Positions 45,195 to 54,034 of a DNA stretch of 64,000 nt are shown piece by piece. The notes under the pieces are model-generated. The model did not search any database and had not been told where the DNA came from. It saw only the letters and a program-made list of their open reading frames with translations. The position numbers were made by a program, and so were the translations under genes. Source of the DNA: Corynebacterium confusum (GTDB taxonomy: Bacteria > Actinomycetota > Actinomycetes > Mycobacteriales > Mycobacteriaceae); contig NZ_CP047202.1 in the NCBI RefSeq assembly GCF_030408715.1, forward strand, positions 1,717,907 to 1,781,906, given 5' to 3'. Numbering within the stretch: position 1 is the stretch's first letter; every line of letters begins with the position of its first letter.

Positions 45195-46607
45195 CTAGTC
45201 AGCCGGCCAGGCGAATTTCACCGCGCGCTCTTCCGGCTCCGCGGTGACCAGGGAAACCGAGGTCTCGCTGCCCGGCTCGGGCGCGCCCACGCACTGCCCG
45301 ATGACCGGCGGCTCGTTGACCAAAAGGCGGGCGGTCTCGCGCTCGGCGTTGCTGGAGAGCACCACCGCCGAGAAATTCGTGCCCGCCCACGGCTCCAGGA
45401 CCGTGGCCTCGGTCAGCTGCAGGCAGGCCTTGTCCACCTGGGAGGCCAACTGGGAGCTCCGCCGCATCGATGCCACCGCCTCCTCGCCGTCCGCCTGCAC
45501 CCACTCGGGGACGTCGGTGCCGGCGCAGATTGCCAGGCAGACCTCCAACCCGAACCGGTCGATGAGCCGGCGCAGCGGCGCGGTCACGTGCGCGTAATAG
45601 CCGCCGATGCCCGCGTGGATCTGCCCCTCGTCGCGCCCCAGCAGGGCGTAGTCCGCCCCGCGCAGTAGCCGCAGGGCTTCGCGCATGACCGCCATCCCCC
45701 GAGGTGAGCTGGCATCCACCCCGCGCAGGAACTCGGAGATGCTAAGCTCGCCCAACTCGAAGCCCAGGGCGCGGGCCTCGGCGCGGAACTCCTCCTCGGC
45801 CTCGGGGCTAGCACCTGGCAGGGTGCGCAGGAAACCCACGCCGTGGCTGTGCATGAGCTGGCCCGCGCACATGCCGGCCATCAGGGAAATCTCGGAGTTA
45901 TAGTCCATGACCTCGTGGCGCGGCTCGATCTCTAGCTCGAAGCGCCCGTCGGCGTCTTCGACGACCCGCTGCGACGGGATGCGCAGCGAAATCGCCTCGC
46001 GCCGCAGCGCGGAGGCCTGCCGCAGCTGGCCTACCTCCGGCAGCAGGCGGATGGCCGAGTTCATCCGCCCGTGCACTAAGTCCTCGTGGACGCCGTCGTA
46101 GTCCAGCCGCGCCCGGGAGCGTACGAGGGCGCGCTCGACGAAGAAGTCAGTCACCTCCCCGTCCGTGTCCAGGTCGAAGCTAAAGAGCACGGCCGGCCGG
46201 TCCACGCCCTCCAGCAAAGACGCGCGGTCCTCGGACAGCACGGGCGGGTGCAGGCGGGCCGGCGAATCCGGCAGGTAGATGGTCTGGCCGCGGGCCATGG
46301 CCTCCGCGTGCACGGTCGCCGGCGCCTCTTCGCCGGTCCCGCCCAGCCAGGCGCCCACGTCGGCGATGGCGTAGTAGACGCGGTAGCCGCCCGCGGTCCC
46401 GCTGGTGATGTAGACGGCCTGGTCCAAGTCCCTGGAGCCCGGCGGGTCGATGGTGACCAACGGTAGGTCGCGGGCATCCCGGCGGCTGGCGGCAAATTGA
46501 TCGACCGCCGCGCGGGCCTGGTCGGTGACGTGTTCGTCGAAGTCGCGGGAGACCTGGAATTCCGCGGCGACGTTATCAAAGTCCAGCGGCGCAGCATACA
46601 GCTTCAT
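45195..46607 (-). CDS. RNB-domain ribonuclease (RNase II/R family)
   Basis: This 470-residue 3'-5' exoribonuclease has the RNB catalytic region DPPGSRDLDQAVYI with its metal-binding Asp residues, and the downstream motif HAHVTAPLRRLIDRFG-like (read here as YYAHVTAPLRRLIDRF). It lacks most of the N-terminal cold-shock domains of RNase II, which is common for the actinobacterial version. It is convergent with the galactokinase-like gene. Confidence 0.9.
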   Translation of the reverse strand: MKLYAAPLDFDNVAAEFQVSRDFDEHVTDQARAAVDQFAASRRDARDLPLVTIDPPGSRDLDQAVYITSGTAGGYRVYYAIADVGAWLGGTGEEAPATVHAEAMARGQTIYLPDSPARLHPPVLSEDRASLLEGVDRPAVLFSFDLDTDGEVTDFFVERALVRSRARLDYDGVHEDLVHGRMNSAIRLLPEVGQLRQASALRREAISLRIPSQRVVEDADGRFELEIEPRHEVMDYNSEISLMAGMCAGQLMHSHGVGFLRTLPGASPEAEEEFRAEARALGFELGELSISEFLRGVDASSPRGMAVMREALRLLRGADYALLGRDEGQIHAGIGGYYAHVTAPLRRLIDRFGLEVCLAICAGTDVPEWVQADGEEAVASMRRSSQLASQVDKACLQLTEATVLEPWAGTNFSAVVLSSNAERETARLLVNEPPVIGQCVGAPEPGSETSVSLVTAEPEERAVKFAWPAD

Positions 46608-46681
46608 ACCGGCTCATTGTTCCACAGGCGCCCCACTCCCGCGCGCCAGTGTGAGCAACGGAAAATGAAAAGGTGTGGGGC

Positions 46682-47102
46682 GAATGAGCCGGCCTGTGAG
46701 CCGGATTCTGTCCGCGCGGGGCGGTTGCCCGTCCCCGGCGTGGTAAACATCCATCTGGGTCGACCATTGCTGGCCGCCTCAAGCAGCTACCTTCAGGCTC
46801 GGGCGAGCAGCCCTCAAACACCTGATCGGGCCTGCCCAAAAGGCAGGCCGTGATGCCTTGCTCCCGGTGGGGTTTACCCAGCCACCCCAGTCACCTGGGG
46901 TGCTGGTGCGCTCTTAACGCACCGTTTCACCCTTACCTGGATTGCTCCAGGCGGTCTACTTTCTGTTGCACTTGCCCGCGGGTTGCCCCGGGTTGCTGTT
47001 AGCAACCACCGTGCTCTGTGGAGTCCGGACTTTCCTCGGTGCCTGCCTGCCCCAACGCGTGGGGCGGTTCATTTGCCGCGTTTACCCGGCCGACTCATTC
47101 GC
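46682..47102 (-). ncRNA. rnpB: RNase P RNA (class A)
   Basis: The catalytic RNA of RNase P, which trims tRNA 5' ends. On the minus strand the conserved block GAGGAAAGTCCGGACT lies near the 5' part and ACAGAATCCGGCT near the 3' end. The ends pair as a 13-bp P1 stem: GAATGAGTCGGCC (from 47100) with GGCCGGCTCATTC (ending 46682). The promoter -10 at 47110-47115 places the 5' end within two or three bases of 47102. The length of about 420 nt is normal for actinobacteria. The 3' side runs into CACACCTTTTCATTTT, a probable termination zone. Confidence 0.95.
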
Positions 47103-47109
47103 GCGCTTT

Positions 47110-47139
47110 AGTCTAGTCCGCGCGCGGGCCGGCGTGAAA
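47110..47139 (-). promoter_or_regulatory. rnpB promoter
   Basis: On the minus strand TAGACT (47115-47110) is followed seven bases later by the 5' end of RNase P RNA. TTTCAC (47139-47134) is a candidate -35. Confidence 0.55.
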
Positions 47140-47140
47140 A

Positions 47141-48325
47141 TTAGCTCTGGCCCGCATCCAGCCCAGACAGGTGGCCGGCGTCGTTGACGCAGCGCACCAG
47201 CGTGCCGTCGTCCCAGAACTCCACCTCGGACAGCGAGGCAAGATCCAAAAAGAAGCGATCGAACAGGCTGGGCCCGCCGCCCAGGCCCTGCGCGACAAGC
47301 GACTTGATCGGGTTGACGTGGCTCACCAGCACGATGGTCTTGCCCGCATAGCGCTTGACTAGCTTCTCCCGCGCCTGACGCACCCGGCGGTGCAGCTGCT
47401 GCAGGGATTCCCCGCCCGGTGTGGACACCGCGGTGTCTTCCAGCCATGTTGCGTGCAGTTGCGGGTCGCGCTCGTGGGCCTGGTTAAAGGTCAGTTTCTC
47501 CCAGCCGCCGAAGTCGAGCTCGATGAGCCCGTCGTCGGTGCCCACGTCCAGGCCTAGGACCTCGCCGACGGCCCGGGCGGTTTCCTGGCACCGGCCCAGC
47601 GGGGAGGCCACCACCGCCGCGATCTGGCCGTCCTCGCCCGTGCCGAAGCGGCTGGCCAGGGCCTGCGCGGCGGCTAGGGCCTGGCGGCGGCCGAGCTCGG
47701 TCAGCGGCGGGTTGGAGTGTCCGGAGTACTGGCGCTGTGCCGACATCTTGGTTTGCCCGTGGCGCAGCAGCACCAGCCGCGTGGCTTCCCCGCGCTCGCC
47801 CAGCCAGTCGCTGGGCGCCGGCCCGCCGTGCTCGGTCGTGCCCGCGGCGTCGTCGTCCGTACCCGCATCGCCCTCGATGCCGCCTTCGATGCCGCCGATG
47901 ATGCCGACCGCGTGGCCGGCGGCCGCCGCGTCCATGGCGTCGTTGGACAGGGCGTCGGCGACCTTGTTCTTGGCGCGCGGCACCCAGGCCAGCTGGAAGT
48001 CATCCAGACCGGCTACCAGCTTGTGCGCCTGCATGGCCAGCTTCTGCATGTCGGGGTGCTTGATCTTCCAACGCCCGTTCATCTGCTCGACGACGAGCTT
48101 GGAGTCCATGTAGAACTCGACCTCGGTGGCGCCGAGCTCGCGGGCGGCCTCCAGCCCACGCAGCAGGCCGTTGTACTCGGCGACGTTATTGGTCGACTGC
48201 GTGCCGACCACGTAGGCGATGGTGCGCAGCACCTCGCGGCCGTCGGCGGCGTAGACCACCGTGCCGGAACCGGCCACCCCGGGGTTGCCGCGGGATCCGC
48301 CGTCGGCGTAGATGATTACCTTCAT
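47141..48325 (-). CDS. Bifunctional RNase HI / phosphoglycerate mutase-like phosphatase
   Basis: This 394-residue fusion has an N-terminal type I RNase H domain (Asp8 in IYADGGSRGNPG, Glu in NNVAEYNGL, Asp in EFYMDSKL, Asp in KNKVADALSND). A Gly/Asp-rich linker joins it to a C-terminal histidine phosphatase domain (LVLLRHGQT, with the second His in VSHVNPIK). The M. tuberculosis counterpart Rv2228c has RNase H and acid phosphatase (CobC-like) activities. It is the last gene of a run read from 50.2 kb on the minus strand (Nif3-like, zinc ribbon, RNase H). Confidence 0.94.
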   Translation of the reverse strand: MKVIIYADGGSRGNPGVAGSGTVVYAADGREVLRTIAYVVGTQSTNNVAEYNGLLRGLEAARELGATEVEFYMDSKLVVEQMNGRWKIKHPDMQKLAMQAHKLVAGLDDFQLAWVPRAKNKVADALSNDAMDAAAAGHAVGIIGGIEGGIEGDAGTDDDAAGTTEHGGPAPSDWLGERGEATRLVLLRHGQTKMSAQRQYSGHSNPPLTELGRRQALAAAQALASRFGTGEDGQIAAVVASPLGRCQETARAVGEVLGLDVGTDDGLIELDFGGWEKLTFNQAHERDPQLHATWLEDTAVSTPGGESLQQLHRRVRQAREKLVKRYAGKTIVLVSHVNPIKSLVAQGLGGGPSLFDRFFLDLASLSEVEFWDDGTLVRCVNDAGHLSGLDAGQS

Positions 48326-48337
48326 GGCACCGGCCGC

Positions 48338-49057
48338 CTAGGACTGTCGGATGAGGTAGGTGCCGCACTCGGGGCACTGCGGGACTTCGTCGTCCGGCGC
48401 GTTGCGCACCGCGGACTGGTCCGCCGGCGGGAGCACGATGAAGCAGCCGCCGCAGGACTTCTGCGCCTTGAACTCGGCGGCGCCGACGTTGTTTTCGGCG
48501 CGCTGGTCGTCGAAAATCCGCAGCGCCTCGCCCGGCAGCTGACCGCGCAGCTGCTCGATTTCCACGCGCGGGGCCGGCTGGTTGGCGGTCGCGGCCTGGG
48601 CGGCCTCCGCGGCACGGCGGGCCACGTCGAGCTTGCGGGCGGCCTCGTCGCGCTGCGCGCCCTGGGAATCGCGGTTGTTGCGCAGGGCGTGGATCTCGTT
48701 GTGGGCTTCCTGCAGTTCGCTCATCAGGTCAGCAATGCGCGACTTCGCCGCGTAGCGGTCGTGCTCCAAGTCGCGGCGTTTGTCCGGATCCAGCTCGGCG
48801 GACAGCTGCTTGCGGTCGTCGCGCTCGCGGGCGCGCAGCTTGCGCTCGTCGGCCTGGATGCGCAGGATCTCGTTTTCCATATCGTCCACGGCCATTTGGG
48901 CGGATCCCGCGGAATCCACCAGGCGGGCGTACTCGCGTTCGGCGCTAGCCAGCTCCTCCTGCTCCGGGCTCTGGCGATCCTCGGCGCCGAAGTCGACAGC
49001 GCGCTGCAGATTGGCCAGCTTCAGCAGCACGGCCTGGCTTTCAGGTTGCAGCTTCAT
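48338..49057 (-). CDS. Coiled-coil protein with C-terminal zinc ribbon
   Basis: This 239-residue conserved actinobacterial protein has a long charged coiled coil (residues 15-180) followed by a CxxC...CxxC zinc ribbon: SCGGCFIV and QCPECGTYL. The start ATG at 49057 lies five bases after the Nif3-like gene's stop. Its role is unknown. The neighbouring RNase HI gene is translated just downstream (12-bp gap). Confidence 0.87.
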   Translation of the reverse strand: MKLQPESQAVLLKLANLQRAVDFGAEDRQSPEQEELASAEREYARLVDSAGSAQMAVDDMENEILRIQADERKLRARERDDRKQLSAELDPDKRRDLEHDRYAAKSRIADLMSELQEAHNEIHALRNNRDSQGAQRDEAARKLDVARRAAEAAQAATANQPAPRVEIEQLRGQLPGEALRIFDDQRAENNVGAAEFKAQKSCGGCFIVLPPADQSAVRNAPDDEVPQCPECGTYLIRQS

Positions 49058-49062
49058 GTCCT

Positions 49063-50208
49063 TTATTCTCCTTCCGAATGTAGCGACACGGTCCACGGAT
49101 CGGTGCGAATCTCTAGGACTTCGCAGTCTAGCCCGGTCTTGCCGGCGACCACGTCGCGGGCCTGGTAAGTCCAGGGGAACTCGCTGGCCCAGTGCGCGGT
49201 GTCGATGACCGCGGGGCCGCCGGCGCGCAGGTGCTCGTCGACGGGGTGGTGCCGCAGATCCGAGGTCACATAAACGTCGACGCCTAGTTTAGCCGCCTGG
49301 TCCAGGAAGCTATCGCCGGCACCGGAACTAACAGCCACGGTCTGGACGAGCTGGTCCGGATCCCCGGCCGCGCGCACGCCCCAGACGGTCTCCGGCAGGG
49401 CGTTAGCCACCTGCTGGGTAAATTCCCGCAGCGTCATCGGCTCCGGCAGGCGGCCCACCCGCCCCAGGCCGCAGGCCTCGTCCAGGTCCACGGGGTTGGC
49501 GGTCTCGACGACATCGAAGGCGGGGACCTCGTAGGGGTGGGCATCGATAAGTGCGGCCTGGATGGCGCTGCGCCGGGACGACGGCGCGACGAATTCCACG
49601 CGGGTCTCGGCCCCGCGGTGAAGGGTGCCGACCTCGCCTTCGGTGGGGTTGGCCCCCGGCAGAGGCTCGAACTGGCCGGTGCCGGCGATGTCGAAGGAGC
49701 AGGCGCGGTAGTTGCCGATCTGGCCGGCCCCGGCGGCAAAGAGGGCCTCCTTGAGGCGGTCGGCAGCGTCGGCCGGTACGTGCACTCCCCACTTGTCCAT
49801 GACGTCCGGGTCCTTGACCACGATGGGGCGGCCCGGGGTGATGCCGACCAGCTCGGCCAGCTTGTCGTTGACGCCGGGGCGGGCGGAGTCGGCGTTGGTG
49901 TGGGCGGCATACAGGGCCACGCCCCCGCTGAGCAGGGTGTGGACGACCTTGCCCTTCGGCGTGTTCGCGGCCACCGAGGTCACCCCGCGCAGCAGCAGCG
50001 GGTGGTGGACGACGAGCAGCTGCGCGCCGGCATCGACAGCCGCCTGGGCGACCTCGAGGGTGCAATCCAGGGCGAAGGCCACCTTGGTGACCGGGGCGTC
50101 TGGGTCGCCGCAGACCAGGCCGACGGCGTCCCATTGTTCCGCCAGCGCCGGCGGGTAGGCCGAATCCAGGTGGTGGCAGACTTCTCCCACGGTGGCCGTA
50201 GTGGTCAT
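49063..50208 (-). CDS. Nif3-like dinuclear metal centre protein
   Basis: This 381-residue protein belongs to the NIF3/GTP cyclohydrolase I type 2-like family. It has metal ligands in LVVHHPLLLRG and HWASEFP near the C-terminus and the inserted PII-like domain between the two halves, as in the longer bacterial forms. Function is not established; it is sometimes annotated as a GTP cyclohydrolase 1 type 2 homologue. The ribosome-binding site AAAGGAG precedes the ATG. It is the first gene of the minus-strand run. Confidence 0.9.
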   Translation of the reverse strand: MTTTATVGEVCHHLDSAYPPALAEQWDAVGLVCGDPDAPVTKVAFALDCTLEVAQAAVDAGAQLLVVHHPLLLRGVTSVAANTPKGKVVHTLLSGGVALYAAHTNADSARPGVNDKLAELVGITPGRPIVVKDPDVMDKWGVHVPADAADRLKEALFAAGAGQIGNYRACSFDIAGTGQFEPLPGANPTEGEVGTLHRGAETRVEFVAPSSRRSAIQAALIDAHPYEVPAFDVVETANPVDLDEACGLGRVGRLPEPMTLREFTQQVANALPETVWGVRAAGDPDQLVQTVAVSSGAGDSFLDQAAKLGVDVYVTSDLRHHPVDEHLRAGGPAVIDTAHWASEFPWTYQARDVVAGKTGLDCEVLEIRTDPWTVSLHSEGE

Positions 50209-50319
50209 ACTTTTTATGCTCCTTTAGCGTTGGCAGGTCCTAACGGTATATCCTAACTGCGTTCTACGGTTGTGTAAGCAGCCCCCACTAATCGAGCTAA
50301 AGGTGAGAATTCCCCGCTG

Positions 50320-50814
50320 ATGGTTGTTTCTGAGACTGATCCCCGCCTCCACATCGTCTTCGTCTGCACGGGCAATATCTGCCGCTCCCCCATGGCCGAG
50401 GTCATCATCCACGACTCCGTGGAGTCCGCCGGGCTTGACGATGCCGCCCGAATCACCTCCTGCGGCCTCGGCGGCTGGCACGTCGGCCAGGGCGCCGACA
50501 AGCGCGCCATCGCCGAACTGCGCCGCGGCGGCTACGACGGCAGCTCCCACCGCGCCAGCCAGCTGGCCGCCGAGGACCTGGACGCCGACCTCATCGTCGC
50601 CCTGGACACCGGTCACCGGGAGACCCTGCGTCAGCAGGCGCCGGACCCGGACAAGGTCGTCCTGCTGCGCGACTTCGACCCGGATTCCGCCCCGGATTCC
50701 TCCGTGGCTGATCCTTTCTACGGCGACGAGGAGGATTTCGCCCGCACCCGCCAGGCCATCGAGGCCGCCGCCGACGGGCTGATGGCTTGGATTCGCGACC
50801 ATGCCCGTGACTAG
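50320..50814 (+). CDS. ptpA: Low-molecular-weight protein tyrosine phosphatase
   Basis: This 164-residue cytoplasmic phosphatase has the signature VCTGNICRSPMAE (nucleophile Cys and P-loop Arg) and the general acid in the DPD-like loop VADPFYGDEEDF. The ATG at 50320 has AAAGGTGAG 12 bases upstream. It overlaps by a few bases the -10 box of the following SURF1 gene. In mycobacteria the orthologue lies in the same order. Confidence 0.93.
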   Translation: MVVSETDPRLHIVFVCTGNICRSPMAEVIIHDSVESAGLDDAARITSCGLGGWHVGQGADKRAIAELRRGGYDGSSHRASQLAAEDLDADLIVALDTGHRETLRQQAPDPDKVVLLRDFDPDSAPDSSVADPFYGDEEDFARTRQAIEAAADGLMAWIRDHARD

Positions 50815-50817
50815 ACT
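50812..50817 (+). promoter_or_regulatory. SURF1 gene -10 box (leaderless)
   Basis: TAGACT overlaps the ptpA stop codon and lies eight bases before the GTG at 50826. Confidence 0.42.
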
Positions 50818-50825
50818 GGGTATTT

Positions 50826-51851
50826 GTGGGTACTCGGACTAAGCAGACTGCGCCGGACAGCGAGCCGGTGCGCGCGCGGCAGCAGACGTCGTGGTGGAAG
50901 ACTTTCCTCAGGCCCAGCTGGGTTTTCCTGCTGCTGTTCGTGATCGTGTTTTCCTACCTGGCCTTCACGGTGTTAGCACCCTGGCAGCTGGGGAAGGACG
51001 ACGACATCGTCGAGCGCAATGAGCACATCACCGCAGCCTACGAGAAGGACCCTGTCCCCGCCGACGAGATCCTGGGCGACAGCGGCGCCATCGAAGGCGG
51101 CGAGGAGTGGTCGCGGGTTATCCTGCGCGGGCAGTACCTGCCGGACGACGAGGTGCTGGTGCGCCTGCGGCCGGTAGCCTCCGGACCGTCCTACCAGTCC
51201 CTGGTCCCCTTCCGCACCGACGGCGGCCAGACCATCCTGGTCAACCGCGGCTGGGTGCCGGCCGGCGAGGCCAACGCCGTGCCCGAGATCGCCCCCGCCC
51301 CCAGCGGGCCGCAGAAGATCATCGGCATGGTCCGCCGGCACGAGGCCGAGCACTCCTCCGCCCCGGTCGAGCGCGACGGCTACCCCCAGGTCTATTCCAT
51401 CAACCCGCCCCAGGTAGGCGAGCTTATCGATGCCGACCTTGGCCTCGACTACGTCCAGCTCACCGAGGATCAGCCGGGCGTGCTCAACCCCATCCCGATC
51501 CCGCAGATGGACCGCGGCAACCACCTGTCCTACGGCTTCCAGTGGATAGCCTTCGGCATCATGGCCCCGCTGGGCCTGGGCTATTTTGTCTGGGCCGAAA
51601 TCCGCGAGCGGCGCCGCGTCCGCGACGAAGAAGCCGAGATGGCCCAGCTGGACGCCGCCGACGCGCAAGGTGGCCCGGCCGGTGACCCGGCCGCAGCCGC
51701 TGGTTCGACCGCAGCCGCCGAGGCGGAGACCGCGGACGCCAAGGCCGAGGCCGCCGCCGACGCCCACGAGCGCCGCATGCGCGCCCGCTACGGCGGCTCC
51801 AAGCCGGACTTCTACTCGAAGTTCGCCAAGCGAAATAAGGAGAGGTTCTAG
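50826..51851 (+). CDS. SURF1 family protein (cytochrome oxidase assembly)
   Basis: This 341-residue protein of the SURF1 family helps assemble the aa3 cytochrome c oxidase. One membrane helix is near residues 28-50 (FLLLFVIVFSYLAFTVLAPW) and a second near 240-258 (WIAFGIMAPLGLGYF). The SURF1 core lies between them (GQYLPDDEVLV, FRTDGGQTILVNRGWVP). The C-terminal 80 residues are Ala/Glu-rich and unlike the core. The start is GTG with a -10 box upstream. It links functionally to ctaC/ctaF at the other end of the window. Confidence 0.93.
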   Translation: MGTRTKQTAPDSEPVRARQQTSWWKTFLRPSWVFLLLFVIVFSYLAFTVLAPWQLGKDDDIVERNEHITAAYEKDPVPADEILGDSGAIEGGEEWSRVILRGQYLPDDEVLVRLRPVASGPSYQSLVPFRTDGGQTILVNRGWVPAGEANAVPEIAPAPSGPQKIIGMVRRHEAEHSSAPVERDGYPQVYSINPPQVGELIDADLGLDYVQLTEDQPGVLNPIPIPQMDRGNHLSYGFQWIAFGIMAPLGLGYFVWAEIRERRRVRDEEAEMAQLDAADAQGGPAGDPAAAAGSTAAAEAETADAKAEAAADAHERRMRARYGGSKPDFYSKFAKRNKERF

Positions 51852-51869
51852 CGCGCAACGCACGCAAAC

Positions 51870-52919
51870 CTAAACCTCCGCGCGCTCGAAGAGCACCGGG
51901 CGTAGCCAGCGCGCGACGAAAACGAGCGCCACGAGGACGGGAACCTCGACCAGCGGCCCGATGGTCCCGGCGAGCGCTTCGCCCGAGGCCGCCCCGAAAG
52001 TGCCAATCGCCACGGCGATAGCCAGCTCGAAATTGTTACCCGCCGCAGTAAACGCGACCGATGCCGACTGCTCGTAGCCCATGCCCACGGCCTTGGCCAG
52101 CGCCAGTGCCACGGCGAACATCAGCAGGAAGTAGGCAACGAGAGGCAGCGCCACCCGAGCGACCGCCCACGGGTTGTCCACCACCCGCTGGCCCTGGAGG
52201 GTAAACAGCAAAACGATGGTATATAGCAGGCCGATGAGAGCCAGCGGAGAAATCTTGGGGAGGAACTTCTCTTCGTACCACGAGCGCCCCTTCGCCCGTT
52301 CCCCCACTATCCGGGTGACGACGCCGGCCACCAGCGGGATGCCCAGAAAGACGAGCACGGATCGCACGATGGCACTCAACGAAAACTCCGCGCTGACTGT
52401 CTGCCAGCCCAGCCAGCCGGGTAGGACCTCGAGGTAAAACCAGCCGAGGACCCCGAACATCGCGATCTGAAACAGGGAGTTGCCCGCGACGAGGACTGCG
52501 GTGGCATCGCGATCCGCGCAGGACAGGTCCGACCAGACCAGAACCATCGCAATACACCGGGCCAAGCCCACGATGATCACACCGGTACGCAGCGCCGGTT
52601 CATCGGCCAGGAAAATCCACGCCAGTGCGAACATCAGGGCGGGGCCCACCAACCAATTGAGCACGATGGACAGCCCCATCAGGCGGGCGTCGGCGGCGAT
52701 CCGCTTGGCCTTGTCGTAGCGCACCTTCGCCAGAGGCGGGTACATCATCACCAGCAGTCCGATGGCGATGGGCAGCGAGACCCCGCCGATCTCCCAGGAC
52801 TCCAGTGCGCGACTGAGCCCGGGCACCCAGTGGCTTAGAGCGACGCCGAGGAGCATCGCGGCCAGGATCCAGACAGGCAAATATCGGTCGAGGAAGGACA
52901 TCCGTGGGGCAGAGGGCAT
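51870..52919 (-). CDS. arsB: Arsenite efflux transporter, ACR3 family
   Basis: This 349-residue carrier has about ten membrane helices and exports arsenite. The family's conserved Cys near the middle is in LARCIAMVLVW, followed by SCADRD. The ATG at 52919 or the one at 52901 (MSFLDRYLPVW) could be the start. It is divergent from arsR with a shared operator between them. Confidence 0.93.
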   Translation of the reverse strand: MPSAPRMSFLDRYLPVWILAAMLLGVALSHWVPGLSRALESWEIGGVSLPIAIGLLVMMYPPLAKVRYDKAKRIAADARLMGLSIVLNWLVGPALMFALAWIFLADEPALRTGVIIVGLARCIAMVLVWSDLSCADRDATAVLVAGNSLFQIAMFGVLGWFYLEVLPGWLGWQTVSAEFSLSAIVRSVLVFLGIPLVAGVVTRIVGERAKGRSWYEEKFLPKISPLALIGLLYTIVLLFTLQGQRVVDNPWAVARVALPLVAYFLLMFAVALALAKAVGMGYEQSASVAFTAAGNNFELAIAVAIGTFGAASGEALAGTIGPLVEVPVLVALVFVARWLRPVLFERAEV

Positions 52920-52943
52920 GCGTACCAGCTTTCCGAGTCTTTA

Positions 52944-52965
52944 AATATCGACGTTTATCGATATT
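52944..52965. promoter_or_regulatory. ArsR operator
   Basis: AATATCGA (52944-52951), six bases, TCGATATT (52958-52965): a perfect 8-bp inverted repeat 25 bp from the arsB start. It is a likely binding site for ArsR controlling both genes. Confidence 0.6.
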
Positions 52966-53008
52966 AAGCTATCGCGCCGCCCCACCGCGGTCAATAGCAC
53001 CGGAGCGC

Positions 53009-53014
53009 TATCCT
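53009..53014 (+). promoter_or_regulatory. arsR -10 box (leaderless)
   Basis: TATCCT lies seven bases before the arsR ATG, with no ribosome-binding site at normal distance. Confidence 0.4.
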
Positions 53015-53021
53015 TAGCACC

Positions 53022-53363
53022 ATGTCCTGTCACACGCCCCCGCACCCCCAGCCCGAGTGTTGCGCGCTTGGCAGCGGGCCGCTCAGCGATGCCGAGGCTA
53101 ACCGCTACGCCACCACCTTCAAAGTCTTGGGTGATCCCGCCCGGCTGACAATCCTATCTCACCTAGCCGCCGCCGGCTGCCCACCCACGGACGTCACCGC
53201 CCTCACCGAGATGCTGGGGATGTCGCAGTCAACCGTGTCCTATCATCTTAAAAAGCTCTGCGACGCCGGCCTCCTCCACCGCCGCCGCCACGGCCGCCGC
53301 GTCGTCCACGAGGTCGTCCCGGACGCCTTCGCCGACCTGCGCGGCGTACTCCAGATCGGCTAG
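53022..53363 (+). CDS. arsR: Arsenic-responsive repressor, ArsR family
   Basis: This 113-residue winged-helix repressor releases DNA when it binds arsenite. The recognition helix region is MLGMSQSTVSYHLKKL. Metal ligands of the C. glutamicum type are visible: Cys13 and Cys14 (PECCALG) and Cys53 (AAGCPPT), offset by two from the known Cys15/Cys16/Cys55. This suggests direct arsenite/antimonite sensing. It is divergent from arsB. Confidence 0.92.
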   Translation: MSCHTPPHPQPECCALGSGPLSDAEANRYATTFKVLGDPARLTILSHLAAAGCPPTDVTALTEMLGMSQSTVSYHLKKLCDAGLLHRRRHGRRVVHEVVPDAFADLRGVLQIG

Positions 53364-53416
53364 GAACGACGAGCCCCACCCCTCGCCAGGTGCCATCCAA
53401 GGGTGTTGAGCTGCAA

Positions 53417-53450
53417 AAGGCCCTCCCGGGTTCGGGAGGGCCTTGGTTCT
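53417..53450. terminator. Terminator between arsR and tRNA-Val
   Basis: A 12-bp perfect stem AAGGCCCTCCCG with its complement around a four-base loop. On the minus strand it is followed by TTGCAG after CCTTTT, so it may mainly serve the tRNA. Confidence 0.75.
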
Positions 53451-53451
53451 G

Positions 53452-53524
53452 TGCGGCCTACAGGGCTCGAACCTGTGACCTATTGGGTGTAAACCAATTG
53501 CTCTTCCAGCTGAGCTAAAGCCGC
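53452..53524 (-). tRNA. tRNA-Val (anticodon TAC)
   Basis: On the minus strand a full cloverleaf is readable. The acceptor GCGGCTT pairs with AGGCCGC. The anticodon stem ATTGG/CCAAT has loop TTTACAC with anticodon TAC (valine), and the T arm is ACAGG/CCTGT with loop TTCGAGC. The discriminator base is A. The CCA end is not encoded. Confidence 0.94.
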
Positions 53525-53580
53525 AATACGCGAAAAGCGCTTTACAAAGACTAGCCCGACGCCGCGAGCTAGTGCAAATT

Positions 53581-53604
53581 CACCCCGCCAGCTGGCGGTG
53601 GGGT
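53581..53604 (-). terminator. Terminator after the DUF3052 gene
   Basis: CCCCGCC and GGCGG with flanking GGGG form a hairpin around AGCT, directly after the stop codon. On the minus strand AATTTGC follows. Confidence 0.55.
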
Positions 53605-53605
53605 C

Positions 53606-54034
53606 TTATTTCTTGGTGTAGCCGCGGCCGACCAGGCAGCTGCCCTGCCAGTCGCCGAGGCGCTCCGCCTTGGTTTGGACTAGGCCGGCCTGCTGGGCGG
53701 ACTCGGAGATTTCACCCGGGGCGACGGTGCCCGGCTTGCCCGCACCCGGGGTCAGCAGCCAGATGACCCCGCCCTCGCCCAGCGGGCGCAGGGAGTCGAC
53801 CAGCCCGTCAACCAGGTCGCCGTCCCCGTCGCGCCACCACAGCACGACGGCGTCACACAGTTCGTCATTTTCTTCTTCGAGGAAATCTTCCCCGATAACG
53901 TCTTCGACGGATTCGGAGATTGCCGGATCGCAATCCTCGTCCCATCCAAGCTCTAGGGCAACCATGCCTTTGTCGATGCCCAACACCTTCGCGTAGTCAG
54001 CATGGTCGTTGGTTACGCCCGCAGCGTCCGCCAC
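53606..54034 (-). CDS. DUF3052 family protein
   Basis: This 142-residue acidic soluble protein has unknown function and is widely conserved in actinobacteria next to aceE. It contains the family stretch WLLTPGAGKPGTVAPGEI and a conserved acidic helix (VEDVIGEDFLEEENDE). The start is GTG at 54034 with AGGAGGAC nine bases upstream. It is divergent from aceE across about 290 bp. Confidence 0.86.
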   Translation of the reverse strand: MADAAGVTNDHADYAKVLGIDKGMVALELGWDEDCDPAISESVEDVIGEDFLEEENDELCDAVVLWWRDGDGDLVDGLVDSLRPLGEGGVIWLLTPGAGKPGTVAPGEISESAQQAGLVQTKAERLGDWQGSCLVGRGYTKK

